Position numbers and translations under genes: made by a program. The notes below the pieces were generated by a model. That model worked only from the letters and a program-made list of their open reading frames with translations. It had not been told where the DNA came from and searched no databases. A stretch of DNA of 64,000 nucleotides from Opisthocomus hoazin (lineage: Eukaryota; Chordata; Aves; Opisthocomiformes; Opisthocomidae), in the NCBI RefSeq assembly GCF_030867145.1, contig NC_134415.1, forward strand, positions 20,686,417 to 20,750,416, given 5' to 3'. Of the stretch, positions 1 through 18,600 are shown piece after piece; positions within the stretch are counted from its first letter, which is position 1, and each line of letters starts with the position of its first letter.

Positions 1-33
1 AACATAGTCATTGCCAAAGGAATCCTTTCCAAC
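1..33 (-). CDS. RBKS: RBKS exon 3 (partial, cut by window edge)
   Basis: Read on the minus strand, these 33 bases encode VGKDSFGNDYV in phase 0. This matches the conserved ribokinase segment that follows the PfkB signature in vertebrate RBKS. A splice acceptor (TATAG) lies directly upstream at 34-38. The phase fits exon 2, which ends on a complete codon (CAAG followed by GTAAGC). The exon continues past base 1, so its length is unknown. It is far too short to call alone, but the residue match, the acceptor and the phase agreement with exon 2 make the call strong. Confidence 0.9.
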
Positions 34-5589
<5,556 letters not shown>

Positions 5590-7739
5590 TTATAATCCTA
5601 AATGGTCCAACAGTCAGCCAGTAAGATCAAAAAAGACTTGAAAGACCTTTTCGGGTCTCTAGCCCACATCCCACCAGTTTAAGTTTATTCCTTATATGCC
5701 ACCCAGTCAAGCTTCTCATTTATTACTCAAGAGAGAGACTGCATTTCTGTTGTTTGTGTTTCATGTTTCCACAGAAAAGAAGCATTTGATCCCTGACTGG
5801 GATTCCCCAGTGCTAACTCAATATAGATTAGTAACATATCTATAGCTCTCACCGCTCATGTTGTTTTACTGTAATATTCAGCTCAAGTTTACACATTGTT
5901 CATTTAATTTCATTACATCTAATTATACCTTCTTGAACCACCCTAAGTAATATTTCACTTTGCTGGTGTTCACACCCCTCAAAACTGTAGATCATTACCA
6001 GAACCTTCCCTCCCTCTGCTGTCACTCAGGTGCACTGTACATGTTTAACTTTTTAAAGTTCTGCTCTTACAAATCAAGCTTTACAACTTCTCAGCATTTT
6101 CTTGTTTCTTGAACGCACTACAATTACATTTACATCCTTCTGGGGACGGGTGCCCAGAACCAGATGCACTAATAATACAAGCAGAGATCCATCAGGAGTG
6201 TATCCTGGTTTAATTTCCATTTTGGAAAAAACAAAACAAAACTGTGATTTTGTTAACACTACCAGATGCTTTGCTATCTCCAGCAAAAGTTGGAAGGAAG
6301 ACACCATCAAGACTGTGTAGAAGACTTTCTCCGAATGCAAAAGGGTAGCTTACTTTTGCCATTTGTATTAACATACGTAACTCCAAGCTGTGTTTACAAC
6401 ACTCAGATTACCAAAATTTCTGCCTCCTCAAGCCATACATTCCAGGCACAAGGTCTAAAAATGGAATTCCTTCTATTTCTTAAACTACAAACAAGTTCAC
6501 AAGACGTATGGAGGGAAGGCCTCCCACAATGTACTAGCAACCCATTCAGTCAATGACATTTACCTTAGACAGGTGTCCAAAAGTCTGCAGGAAAGAAAGG
6601 GGGAGTGGGGAAGAGGAGTCTGAAAGAATGTAGAGGAATCTGCCCTAATGCGGAAGAGATTAACTTCAGCTCTGTTTATCAATTTATAACATTATTTTCC
6701 AATAAATCTTACAACACCTTCAAAATTGCCAGCCCTCCAATTCAGAAAAAAGGTGACATGCTTCTGTGCTCACAAAGCACTACAGAGTGCTTTTTGAAAA
6801 GATATCAGGAATACGTGTGAATTACTTTCTGAGTTTGTCCTGCAGCTTCTGGGGCATAAAGGTGATTGCAAAATGTTATGGAATTAATGGTATAACGCAG
6901 CCTTATTTACTGAGAATTCTCAGTAAAAAGCAAGCATTTTTTCCCTACTAATTTTCAATTCCAGCATCCACCAGTCCAAAGGTTTAGGATCATCAGGAAA
7001 CCAAGAAAACCTAAAATTAAACTAGTGAAGCCAAACAAATCCTGAACTCCCAGAAATTATTAATATTTTTGCTTTGAAGGAGTTGTTATAGGTCTGTGCT
7101 TCATCGGTAGTTACAGCTTCCAGAGAGATGCAGATAAGGATGCAGACTCTAAGCAGGGATGCTCACTAACAGAGCACCCCAGATTTTAGTGTGAGGGTAT
7201 GGTACCCAGCCAGCAGGTTTATTTTGAGTGGGTGACCACAGAGAAACCCCAGAAGCTCACACGTACAGCTAATGGCACTCGTTTTGTTTCCAGAGAGGCA
7301 GAGCCGGCAACATTCTGTTGGGAAATGTCTAAGCCATTTTAAATAAAAGTGTAACAGCTTTTTAGAAGTCTACTTATGGGTACCTTGTATATACACAAAG
7401 AGTTAAAACTGTTTGCCCACAGCAGCATCTGGCAGGTTGTTTACAACAATGATTAACTGTAATGTTTCAAGGAACAAGGTGTAATGATTGTAGATAAAAA
7501 ATGTTTATTAATGGTAACATCTATAATTTATCACTACTTTCACCACTGGAAGTCAAAGTAGTGATGGTTGTGAACCAGAGAATGAAGGCCACAAAACTCA
7601 GCTGAGGAAGCTCTTATTCAGCCAGTGCCAGGGTACTGCACGCGCACTTCCAAAATTATGTGCCATCCACTAAAGAAGAGTTGTTTCACCCAGCCTTAGT
7701 AAGAAATAGTAATAGTAGCTCTTGTATAATTCCTTTCAT

Positions 7740-7870
7740 CCACAGATCTCACTACACTTTAAAAAGCAGAACAACATCATTATTCCTGTTTTGTGGTTAT
7801 GAAACTTAGGCAAGTCATTTTGCCTTTTTATGCCTCGGGTCAGCCAAGAAGCCAGTGGCAAAAACAAAAA
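7740..7870. repeat. Possible ancient SINE/CR1-L3-like remnant
   Basis: This stretch has the order of phrases typical of old vertebrate repeats with a MIR/L3-like body: a 'catccacagatctcacta' block, a run of short A/T-rich words, a 'gaaactta(g)ggcaag' block, then a degraded 'tcagccaagaagccagtggca' block. The resemblance is by eye and the copy is highly diverged, so the family name is uncertain. Confidence 0.35.
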
Positions 7871-10800
7871 TAGAGATCATCTCAATCCACTAGCTCACAC
7901 TGTCTTCTCATTTAAATTCTACAGTATGAAAATGGTATCAAGTCTCAATTAATTTTCCTTCCTTAGCGTGTTTTTCAGAGATTATAGCTTATTCTAAATA
8001 GAATTTGTTTCCACAAAAAGCTAATGTATTTTTAGACAAAGATTAACAATTGTGACATCCAAGCAGACATCTGCTGATAGCACTGCTCTGAGTTCATATG
8101 CATTTTCAAGAAGTATGTTCAACCATACATATTCTTATTTTAACAGTGACCAGACCATGACTTGATTCTTCTCTCAGTTATGTTGGCATCAACATGCATC
8201 TCCAATGGAAGCATCATGGTTGCACTGGTGAAGAAACAGGCTTGGTGAGAAGAGAATCCGGGCCTCACTGTTTGAAGCATCATGGCATAACTGCCTGTGG
8301 GAATCAAACAGCTTGTTGAAGATGGGGAGATGACCTTTTTTATTGCTTTGATGGAAAGGTACAAGGCAAAGGGCAAAGGATCAAGTTGGAACAGTGTTTT
8401 ATAATTGGCCAATTTAAAAAATAGGCTAACAGACCATGCAAGAACATGCAGCAGTTTCCTGTAGCTCACTGTAAACAAAACCCCCACCTCATTACATTTC
8501 AGGCACGATCACCAATCCTTTCAGACCAATTCTTCACTCCAGAAGCCTATTTTAATATTCTATATACAACAAATTCAGAGTACTGATCTATATATAAGCC
8601 TGGAGGTTTCACTTTCACTGAAACAAGATATTCAAGATTTTCTTTTTTGCTAATATAGTGCTATTCTCTTGTCATTTAATTCTGCAACTATACTAACTTT
8701 TGATTCACATCAGACAATTTTAATGAGCATTTCAGGCTTCTGTTATGAGCAGGCAATGATGAGCAATCTGTATGATTAAGGAACCCTATAAATTCTTGGC
8801 TTATTGATGGTGCCACAAAGAATACTCAAAATAGCCTAAAAGTGATGAAACAGCTAATGTTACTCCAAAACCAGGCTAAGGAAGTTAATTATAAAAACTG
8901 TCACAAGGGCTTTCAGAATTGTTACATGAAATGTTTTGTAAAGCCATTTACAACTTTGACGTAATTTGAAAACACTGACCAGAAAAACTGATTTTAAGTT
9001 GCTATCCAACAGAGTACTCTTTACTTATGTGATAAATTCTGCTCAGCTTTGAGAGTATAAATGGTACAAAGGATAGTGAGTTCTCATGTCTTCTGAACAA
9101 CCAGAAACTAAACTTTAAAACCCACAACACTTATTAGATGGGAAATAAAATTACTATACGTTTTGCAAATTGTTCACTGTACTACTGAATCACATTTATA
9201 GAGAAAAATTCAGACTGAAGCATCCTGAAATACTTCCGACTTTACAGATAAAGGAATACAATCACTCAGAATTTCAACTTTTTTTTAGAAAACAATATTT
9301 AAATATAAAGTGCCCACATTTGGTCATGGGAAATTAAGAGCCTTACATCCCCTTACATTTCAGAGGTTTGCGATGAATAAAAGTACACACTTAAGATTTT
9401 CACCATTGCAATAACTTCAACCTTCTCTTCCAGTAAGTGTGTGCCATGAGTTCCCTTAAAGGCTAGAGCTGATTAGCATTTGTATGTTTAGACAGACATC
9501 CCTTTGGAAGGATGGCATCAGAAACGGAACAGAACCCTTTACTACTGTTTTGAAGCACTGAATCAGAGGTGAAAGCGCAAACTTACTGAGTCATTAATGC
9601 CCCTTTCCCTTGTATTCTGGGTTTTCTTGAAAAGTTCCCATCGAAGCAGTGACTAGATCATATTCAGAGATAGAAAGTCTGAAGAAGGAAGTAGGGGAAA
9701 TGGAGAGATGTATATTAGCAGCATTTGCATAAATTAATCCTGAAATTAATCATGGTTTGCTTCCGATTCCTGACACCTAACCAGTTTCTGTTCATTGTTT
9801 TCAACACACGAAAGTACTGTGAAGGTGTATTATTACTGTTAGCTTAAGCTGATGCAAAACCATGCCCTGCCCCCAGCAGCATTTTCCCACAGTTTCTCTT
9901 GCACTGCTTTTATTGCTCACAGAGCTTCCTAATTCAAAATATTTCTGTGCCAAGGGTCATTTTAATTTGGATCAGCAAATTGGTGCAACTTACTGTACAG
10001 CAGCCAGGGTGGGCCAGAACTTGCAGGATTGAGGAGAAGGTGAGTGAGGGGAGGAGCAGGAGCGCCTTTTTTGGCAGCAGTACAGCCAGACCGCCCTAAG
10101 CCAATGCTGAAACTTTGACTTGATACTACTTTGTAGTTGAAAACACCGAATGCTATGTAACTAAGGTTTAATTAAGTAGTACAGTATACTGAGCTCATTA
10201 GACAAACTGAGGAAAAGCATAAAGTATCAGTATGTTTCTGAGAAATGACATGCGCATGAGAAAGGAAAACAGAACAGTATATAAATATTTTTCTCCAAAA
10301 AAAGAGAAAACAATATTCTCATCAGGCAACTCAGAAGGTAAGCGAATTTGTACATTAGATATCACATTACCTAGGATGACTGTCATTTACATAGTATCAA
10401 AAGAAACATTTGGACTTTTTTTTTATTCCTCAAGAAAGGTGAAGATAATCAGGGGTATCAAAATAGCAGCAGAAATACTGCATTTAAAAGCGTCTTAATA
10501 AAAAGGAATATAATATAAATGTCTAGAATTTAGCTTTGATTCTGTTCTCTTTGAATCACTGAACAAAACTAGCTCTTTCTCCCCTCCTGGGAATTCCCTA
10601 GGACAGGGAAAATCCCTGTGAGATTAGAGTAGGTGTAACTAGCCACTGCCTAGCACATACAATTTACTGGGCTTTGATGCATCTCAGAACTGAACAAACA
10701 CAAATGAGAGAATAGTTCTTGCCTCTAACTAGCAATATTAGTACAACATAGTGGTGAAAAAGTCTCAGACCTCTTTTTGATCTGGCTTAACATTTTAGTT

Positions 10801-13195
10801 TAGCCTTGGTCTGTTTTGTCTAGCTCAATTTTTAAAGATTTCAACATGTGCTATGGGAAAGTATCCATAACACAGAGACAAAAAGACCACAATTCTTTTC
10901 AAAATCTAATGTTCTTCACTCGTTTACGCTTTCATTATCCGCTAAAACATCTTACTGGAAGGTAGAAAACTTCCAAGATTTATAAAGAGACTACCTCAGG
11001 AATTTAGTTAACTACAGTTTGGTTTAAGTATGGGGCTATCCGGTTCTAGGATCTCAGTCTCACTTCAGATCTTTAACGGTTGTTAAGAGACAATTAGAAA
11101 TCATAGAAAATCTCTATTCTTTCTGTCCCCTGTGTCCCTGAACATGGCACATTTTTCTTTAAAAAAATTTAACTTTTCAGACAATTCAAATAACTTGTTA
11201 CTGCTTGGATGTTTGATGGTCTGGGTTCTCTCTCTAGCCCACAGTAATGAACAGTGTACAAACACTAACCAAACTGGTACCAGGCAAAATAATTGACGAC
11301 TAAAAAGCACTCCCTTCATATGGCAGTGCTAAAGCACAGTGGCAGTGAGATGCAAAAGCTTTACTCCATCATCCATTCAGAGGTTTTATTTAAAACTGTT
11401 TGATTTTACACGGTATACAGATTGTCGCCACAACACAAACAAGTGAATGATGAATTGGTGCAGAGCAGCAGGAATCTTTTCAATCAGTTCTGCCATCAGA
11501 GAAAATATGTATTTTATCAAACACAAATATATATTTTTTTTAAGACAAAACTGTTTTGTAGATGTCATTACTGAATGGGTAAACAGCTGAACTGAAACAA
11601 CTGGTGAAAATCTCTACCAGAGAAGAAAATTAAATGAATGGCTGAGACTGCAGGTAGGAGGGCCACTAGACTGATACTCTCTTATGTGTGCAATCACAAC
11701 CTCAATTTAAAAAGATTGAAAGTCATAACACATCGAATAAGATGTCCACAGCTTTTCAAGAACTTCAATGACCATTTCTGTTGAACCTCTGCACAGAAGC
11801 ACATTTTACCCTCCTAAAGACTAAAAGAGGAAAGAAACAAGGCGGCAGCCAGATGAATGTCCCGAAGCATTTACAGCAGCACACTGTACTACACTTCAGT
11901 GAAATGACGATACCACCAAGAGATCAAAATTCCTAAATTTTGTTAGGAGTATGAAACCTTCAACACAAAGAAATTCTTTATTGGCCTAACTACCAAAAGT
12001 AAAAAGCTTTCTCACGAAACAACAAACCTGTAACTTCTCCTCACATCAGTAGCGGTTAAATTTTCGGAAAAGGTGGGCACAACACTAATGAATTCATAAT
12101 CCGTGGAATGTTTAATTCTGAACTTGAAGCTTTAAAGAGATTAAAAAAACCCAAACCAAATTTGAATCTATCTTCAGATATTTAAGTCTCAGCAAACATT
12201 CCATCATTCTTACCAAATATCTGTTTTGTATTTAAGAAAGATTGTGGAAATTTTCAAAATTGCTACTCTAACTTTATTTGCCTCCCACGTTGCTCTTCAT
12301 TGATGTCTCTCGATTATATCATTTTTGGAAGTGCAGTTACATAACTACTTTTCAAGGCAATCTGATGGCGATGTCAGAATAGACTGCCTCTGAAACATGC
12401 CGTGCTCACCCAGGACTGAAGAAGGCTGCCTTCAGTTCCTATGCTGAACAGAACATTGTATCATGATGAAATACCAGGGTTATAGCAAAAACACCAACAC
12501 AAAACAAAACCACCTTTGCAACCCAAGCAAAGGGTGATCTTTACATGCCCAAGGACAGATTAAGATAAATAAGACGTATATGAACATTAATCTTTTTTCT
12601 GCCTCTTAAAGAAAGGATTTATCAGACAACAATGTGGAAATTATATGGTTGAGTGGATAGGCCACTGGGTCCTTGTTCTTGTCATCATGATTTTTTATAT
12701 ACTGGTAAATCAACACAGTAATCCATGCTTCTGCTTTACTATCATGCAGAAAATAGAGCACCTGCTGACCCCTCTACAAATCTTGTCATCAGTCTTTTCC
12801 AGTCTTTTTTTTCCTATTTAAAAAATAAAAAGGACCCCCCACCATTAAGTAGTGGCATTTTGCACACAAGCATATTGTGCTTTGTAAACTACAGTATTAA
12901 GAGCAACATCATAGATGTGTTCTCACTACATAGTCATCAATATGAAGTGCAGTGCAGTCCAAATATTAATAATTCTCTTCAATAAGATCTTGCTCTAAAA
13001 GCTCATACCCAGGATAATAATTCTGGCAAGTATATTCTTCTTCAAGCTTGTAAGTACAGTGCTTCCTACAGAATCCATATGGGCCACAAATGAAAAGTAT
13101 AACCAAACCAATACTTAGTTTACATATACTTACTCAATGTAACATAGGTAATAACAGCAATCAATATATTTCAACTTAATACAAGAATAAAATTA

Positions 13196-13340
13196 GAACA
13201 GAACAGAACAGAACAGAACAGAATAGAATAGAATAGTTCAGTTTGAAGGGACATACAAAGATCATCCAGTCCAACACCGTGACCACTTCAGGGCTAAATT
13301 CAGAGTGTCTTCACTAGACAAGTTTTTACTTTGAAACTAT
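13196..13340 (-). mobile_element. CR1 3'-end fragment with AGAAC-type tail
   Basis: On the minus strand the sequence reads as a CR1 3' end: 'ttggactggatgatcttt', then a short 'gtcccttcaaactgaac' block, then a tail of ATTCT and GTTCT units. On the plus strand the tail appears as AGAAC/AGAAT tandem units at about 13196-13236. The body fades out to the right near 13340, so this is a short 5'-truncated copy, the usual outcome of CR1 insertion. Confidence 0.75.
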
Positions 13341-15424
13341 CTTACCCTTGATTCACTGACAAAAAAACCCTTTATCTGAAGTTCAATCTAATTATAAAGG
13401 CATCTACTAAAATCTTGGATTACAATAACATTATGGCTTGTGGGGCAAAGATGAGAATGTGCAGGGGGAGGGGGGTGTGTGTGTGTGCGGTGCCTGGGCT
13501 TTGCCGGGCAAGGTTAACTCTCCCGTGACACGCAGGAATCTCCTCTAGGCAAGCATCTTCACCTTTTTCACCATTTAAGCTCTCTTGGGAAAGGCAGATC
13601 TCTAAAAATAAGAAAGGTGTTATTCTGTATAACCCTGGCTTGTGATGCCTGCTGATGACAACTCCCATGTCTCCACTAATGCCCAGAATTTCCTGAGCAA
13701 CAGGGAATAAAAACTGAAGAAAAATCAGCTCATTTTTGCTGCCCCTACATGGAGTACTATAAGCTCCAGCAAAACCACCAACTGCTTTTTCCCAATAGGC
13801 CATTTTTTACTTTGCTCTTTCTGAGGAAAAAAAAATAGAAAATTAAAATAATAATAAAAAAAGACTGAACAATACTAACAGGATATTCCCAATGAATAAC
13901 ACTAACAGGATCAGACAATTAGAAGGCAGCAGGCATATTCACTCTCATTACAGCTGAGAACATGGAAAATGCCTGTCTTTCCACATGAGTACTGAACTCG
14001 ATTTATGTTTCCTATTCCATCCCATCCTTTATTTGCAGCTCTGACCAACATGTTTTTTTCTTTCTGCTGTTTATACTATCAAGGTTTATGCATTTTTTAC
14101 AAGCAGGGATCTGAGAGAAGATAGGAAATATAGCAAGTGATGAAGTAATGGATGGAATAAATTAGCAAAAAGGAGTTACAATTCTTTGGAAGCAAAAGTA
14201 ATTTTTTGAAACAAGAGAGGCCGGAAAAGAGAACTATGGAAAAGAAGCGCACTGTAAGAACATGATGTAGAAAGACAAGAAGAGGTGGAGGCAAATAAGA
14301 GGAAAGCATAGATGGTTCAGGGATGACATGCTATTGATCTAGTGCAGGAAAAAAAGGACTAAAGTAAGAAATGGAAAGAAGAAATAATAAAACCCAGAAG
14401 AGAGCACTCAACTGATACATTCAGAAACATTACCAACTTCTTATTTTATAATTAGCTGTCACAAAGATCAGTGTGCTTTATAAAGCTGCACCTACTTAAG
14501 CAACATACTAGTGAAAAATCATTTTGTATTTTCTTCAGGCTCAAAGTATATGATACTAGGCTTGGAAGAAATTAGTGTTGTCAGTATCAAATAACTTACT
14601 GCAGCTTGATATAGGGGCTAACAACTGGACCCATATAAAATGAGCAGACAAAACCTTACTGGTAAACTCCTATGGAAAGAACAGCTCAGACAGCTCCTAG
14701 AGGCAACATCATATATATGCCTGCCCAGAGTGTTTTTACACAAATCCGTTACCATCGACTCTGTACAATTTTTATTGCAGCTTTTGATTTGTGCCAGCAG
14801 CTCTTTACTGTCAGAAGTACTAAAATTCACCCAAAGATATTTATGTCTAGAAATGCATCTAGGAAAATGGTTATTTCCATTGACAGTACAGCCAACAAGT
14901 AATTCATTAACATGACAGAACAGAACTATTAATCATATCATTCTGTGGCTCATAAAGGGGGAGAAAATACAATATTCTCAGTGTTGGGTGTTAAAATATA
15001 GTGCCTAACAACTGTTTATTGTGACAAGTATTTTGAAATGAGTTCCTTTAGACAATTTTCCCTTTTGACTGTAGTTAATCTTGTATGGCAAACACCTCCA
15101 GACTGAAAAGGCAAGAGATGTTTTATTTTAAACAGTCAAGAAGAATTTCCAATAATAGCAGGGACAATAACCAAAACAATAAAAAACTGTGGGAGTGACA
15201 TGGTAAAAGAGTATTCATAGGAGCAAGAAATTATAGGTACATTCACAACATAATATTAAATCTTTTTCATTGGGATACAGCAGAAGCCCAAGGAATACGC
15301 TGTAGTATGGACAATGCCAATGCCCACTGTACCACTGGTTTGCATGCTGTTTACTTGACTCTGCACAGATGTCCATGAACCCTACAGAAAGCAAAAGGCA
15401 ACAGTTGTGCTACTTGTAAAGTAG

Positions 15425-15612
15425 CATTGGAACAGGCATTGGAACAGGCTTCCCAGGCAAGCGGTGGAGTCACCATCCCTGGAGCTGTTCAAAAAACATG
15501 TAAATGTGGCACTTCGGCGCATGGTTTAGCAGGCATGGTGGTGTTGGGTTGATGGTTGGACTTGATGATCTTAGAGGTCTTTTCCAACCGTGATGATTCT
15601 ATGATTCTGTGA
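15425..15612 (+). mobile_element. CR1 3'-end fragment
   Basis: Plus-strand CR1 remnant. It begins in the end of ORF2 ('ggaacaggcttcccaggcaa', the conserved NRLP region). It continues through 'ggagctgttcaaaaaacatg' and ends with the signature 'ttggacttgatgatcttaga', 'ttttccaacc' and the 'tgattctatgattctgtg' tail. It is a short 5'-truncated copy in RBKS intron 1, inserted antisense to RBKS. Confidence 0.9.
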
Positions 15613-18600
15613 AAGTGGGATGTTACAACATGAAGCCATGGCCATACGCTATTGTGCACTGCTGAGATAAAAGGACATCTTCCTGTAGCAGAAATGGACA
15701 CAAACCCCTCACTCCTGATGTTGATATTGGACAATTGGTAAACAAGCTTTTATCCTAACAGCCTCTTCCCTGATCATAATGTTGTTATTTCCTGACTCTT
15801 CATTTTCTTCAAACAGAGGTGTCACTCTGGGTTTTTAAGATACAGATGAAGGCTCAGCAGGAATGCCAAATGATGGGGAAGCTGCATACTCAGAAGGCTG
15901 CTGTAACATCACCTGACTTTACGCTCAGTAAATCTGGGCCAGGTTTGTTATAGTATTAGTAACTGCAGTCTCCAAAAACTACATACAGTAATTCTGTCTG
16001 TCTGTCTGTTGTTCCATTCCAGCCTGGTTCCATTTTCATGATCGTCAATGGGAAAAGGAATTTCTTTCTACTGTAGTTACTAACATGATAATAATGTCAG
16101 CGAGAATCTTTTCACATCCTAGACTTTCTGTGGAACTGGACACATGCAAGTATTGTATGTAATTAGGGCACACCATTTTGAGATTTTTTTCTAATGTTCT
16201 GACCCAGATTATTTAAACAGATATCTTATGAGAGTTCATTTCTGTTATGTGGGAAAACAGACAGGCTGAAGTGTGCACAGGTATAGTGTATTTCTGTAAT
16301 TAAACTACATTACCAAGAAATGGCTACAAATTTTGTCTCGTGTTGCAATACCTAGACTGATGATGCTCTTTCTCTATAAACTTTAATCTCTTTTCCCTTT
16401 CTCTTCACTCTTGTGTAGAAAAGTCTACCTCCTTGGCTTAAAAATTCTTAAGTATTTGAAGGGATTAAATAAATTATGTCATGAAACTACCATTTTCATC
16501 TTGCAGCATTAGCCAACTGTTTTAACACTGGACACTACATTTTAAGTGAATGAATTTTCTTTTGCCATCACAGTGTTGAAACTAGCCTTTGCTGTCACCA
16601 GCCCATGAGAAAGCATGTACATACTTAGGAAGGTTCAACAAAGAGATTCAGCTACTGATAGCTGGCAAATAGGGCACCCATTAAAAAGATGAATAGACTG
16701 ATAACCGTGTTGTTTTACTTTTGTGGGTAATGCATAATAGCTTACTGACCTCCAAAGGGGAAAAATGCCAGTCTAATGAGACTAGAAAATTGTAATACTT
16801 TAAGTCAAGCATTTAAGTAGCTCTGAATAACAAAACAACGAGTACCATGGTGTTTCAGACAAGTGTTCTTTGCCAGGCGAGAGAACACAAGATGGAGTAC
16901 CTGATTTTCTTCTCCCATTAGGAAAATATACCCCCTCAAAACTTATCACCTGCTAGGATCAAAATGTTTCTGGATTCATTTACTCCATTACCCAAGTGAA
17001 CTCTCCTGAGAATTAAGCAATATTTTCCCTGCCTCATATGGACTAAACCTAAAAGCTTGGTAAACACTAGTTTTATCTCACAAACCATAATTTTTAATTG
17101 CTAACACACATAGGAAAGGCATAATCCTCCACTGATGATATCATAGTCTACTGCCATGGAAATGACTGCAGTATCATAAACACAGGTTTAAGATGACCTC
17201 ACTTTCGTAGGAAAGGGGGAAATTTCACTGGAATGTAAATGACAGTAGGAATAAACACACACAGGTACTGTACTGCGAAAAAGCTCTCTTACTAGTCAGT
17301 TAAAATATGGAAGATGAATACTAAAGCTAGACGTGCAGCTGAACAGAAAAGGGGTTCTCCTGCCCTAATACCGTAGCACTGCCTATGAGTCTTTGAACAG
17401 AGAGAGTCCTCTGAACTCCTGTCAGGGTTCCACTCCGTAAGTTCACTACACCAGAGAGGAGTGAAATCCCCGCCCTGACAGGCTTACAGTTTAACCACGC
17501 AAACATGAGCAAAGTATGGCTATAAGAATACAGTGTAGGATCACAGAACAACATTGTAGCTGGAATGCTTCCTAGAATGAGTAAGTACTTCAGAAGTGGG
17601 AGGAAGAGAACTACACAGTCTCTTGAAGCACACAAAATAACATGAAGTCAGACGCAAATGCAGAAGTACAGTCTCAGTGTGGCAAGTGCTAAGTATTTTG
17701 GCATCGGCTCGGGAAAATACATATATTTAACCTTCAGCTCTGAAGTACTCCAAGAGGCATCAAACAACTCAAGGACTGGAAGTTGAAATTTGTGTGTGTT
17801 GCTGTGAGCTGGGAATGTTGAGTACTGTGCGGGACCCCAAGCTGAGATAAGACCAGAAGCTTGAGCTGAGAACAGGGAGTGGAGAAATGTAGAAGGCAAT
17901 AACGATTTCACTTAAGTAGAACCTTTCATCTTGAAGGATCTCACAGCAATTTACGAACTTAAACAGACCAGACACTGCAGCTGGTAGGAACAGAAGGAGA
18001 CAGCTGGGAACTCCTTCATGGGACGGAGGACGCAACAGAGGACTTACTGGGTGCCGTATCTTCCAAAATGCTGGTGCCGGGAGAAGATAGCAGGGCGAAA
18101 ACAGAGCTTTTCCCTGAACCTTGCCATGCAGCCATGTGAGAAAACTGCAAAACGCAAGCAGGCAGCCAGAGTTGGCAGAAAGAGAAGTAAAAAACCAGGG
18201 GGCCTCTGGAAAGCTGTCACTGTTAGGATTATAGTTTCCCTGCCTTTTGTGTCAACCTCAACTCCATAGACTTTTCCCACTTTCTGCAGTAAAATCTTAT
18301 GTCTTTCCTATTATTTTTGCCTTTTTTAAGACCTTCCTCCAATTTCTCTTTACCTTTTTCCTACCTTTTTACAAACTGCCCCTTTTCCCCTCTTCCCCTC
18401 CTCCAACTCCAAAATGTTTTCCAAATGCATAATAGGACAAGTAGTGCTACCTCTTGGTGACCAGGAAGCCAAAGAAATTACTTCAGCTATGGCATTCATG
18501 TAGCACAGGCCTGACTGTAGTACCACTAGGGCCATTCTTTAACTCAAAAGCACTACTGAATACATACTATTAAAGCTGAACTAGATAAACAAGTCTAAAA

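Noticed and set aside
8140..8487. 115-codon minus-strand ORF in RBKS intron 1
   Set aside because: No family is recognised, composition is as expected for a chance frame, and there is no promoter or splice context.
13420..13803. 127-codon minus-strand ORF in RBKS intron 1
   Set aside because: No recognisable domain. The stretch includes a TG microsatellite that would be inside the frame, which suggests noncoding DNA.
18018..18280. Overlapping ORFs on both strands, one Lys/Arg-rich
   Set aside because: Short, mutually overlapping on opposite strands, and no known motif. Most likely chance.
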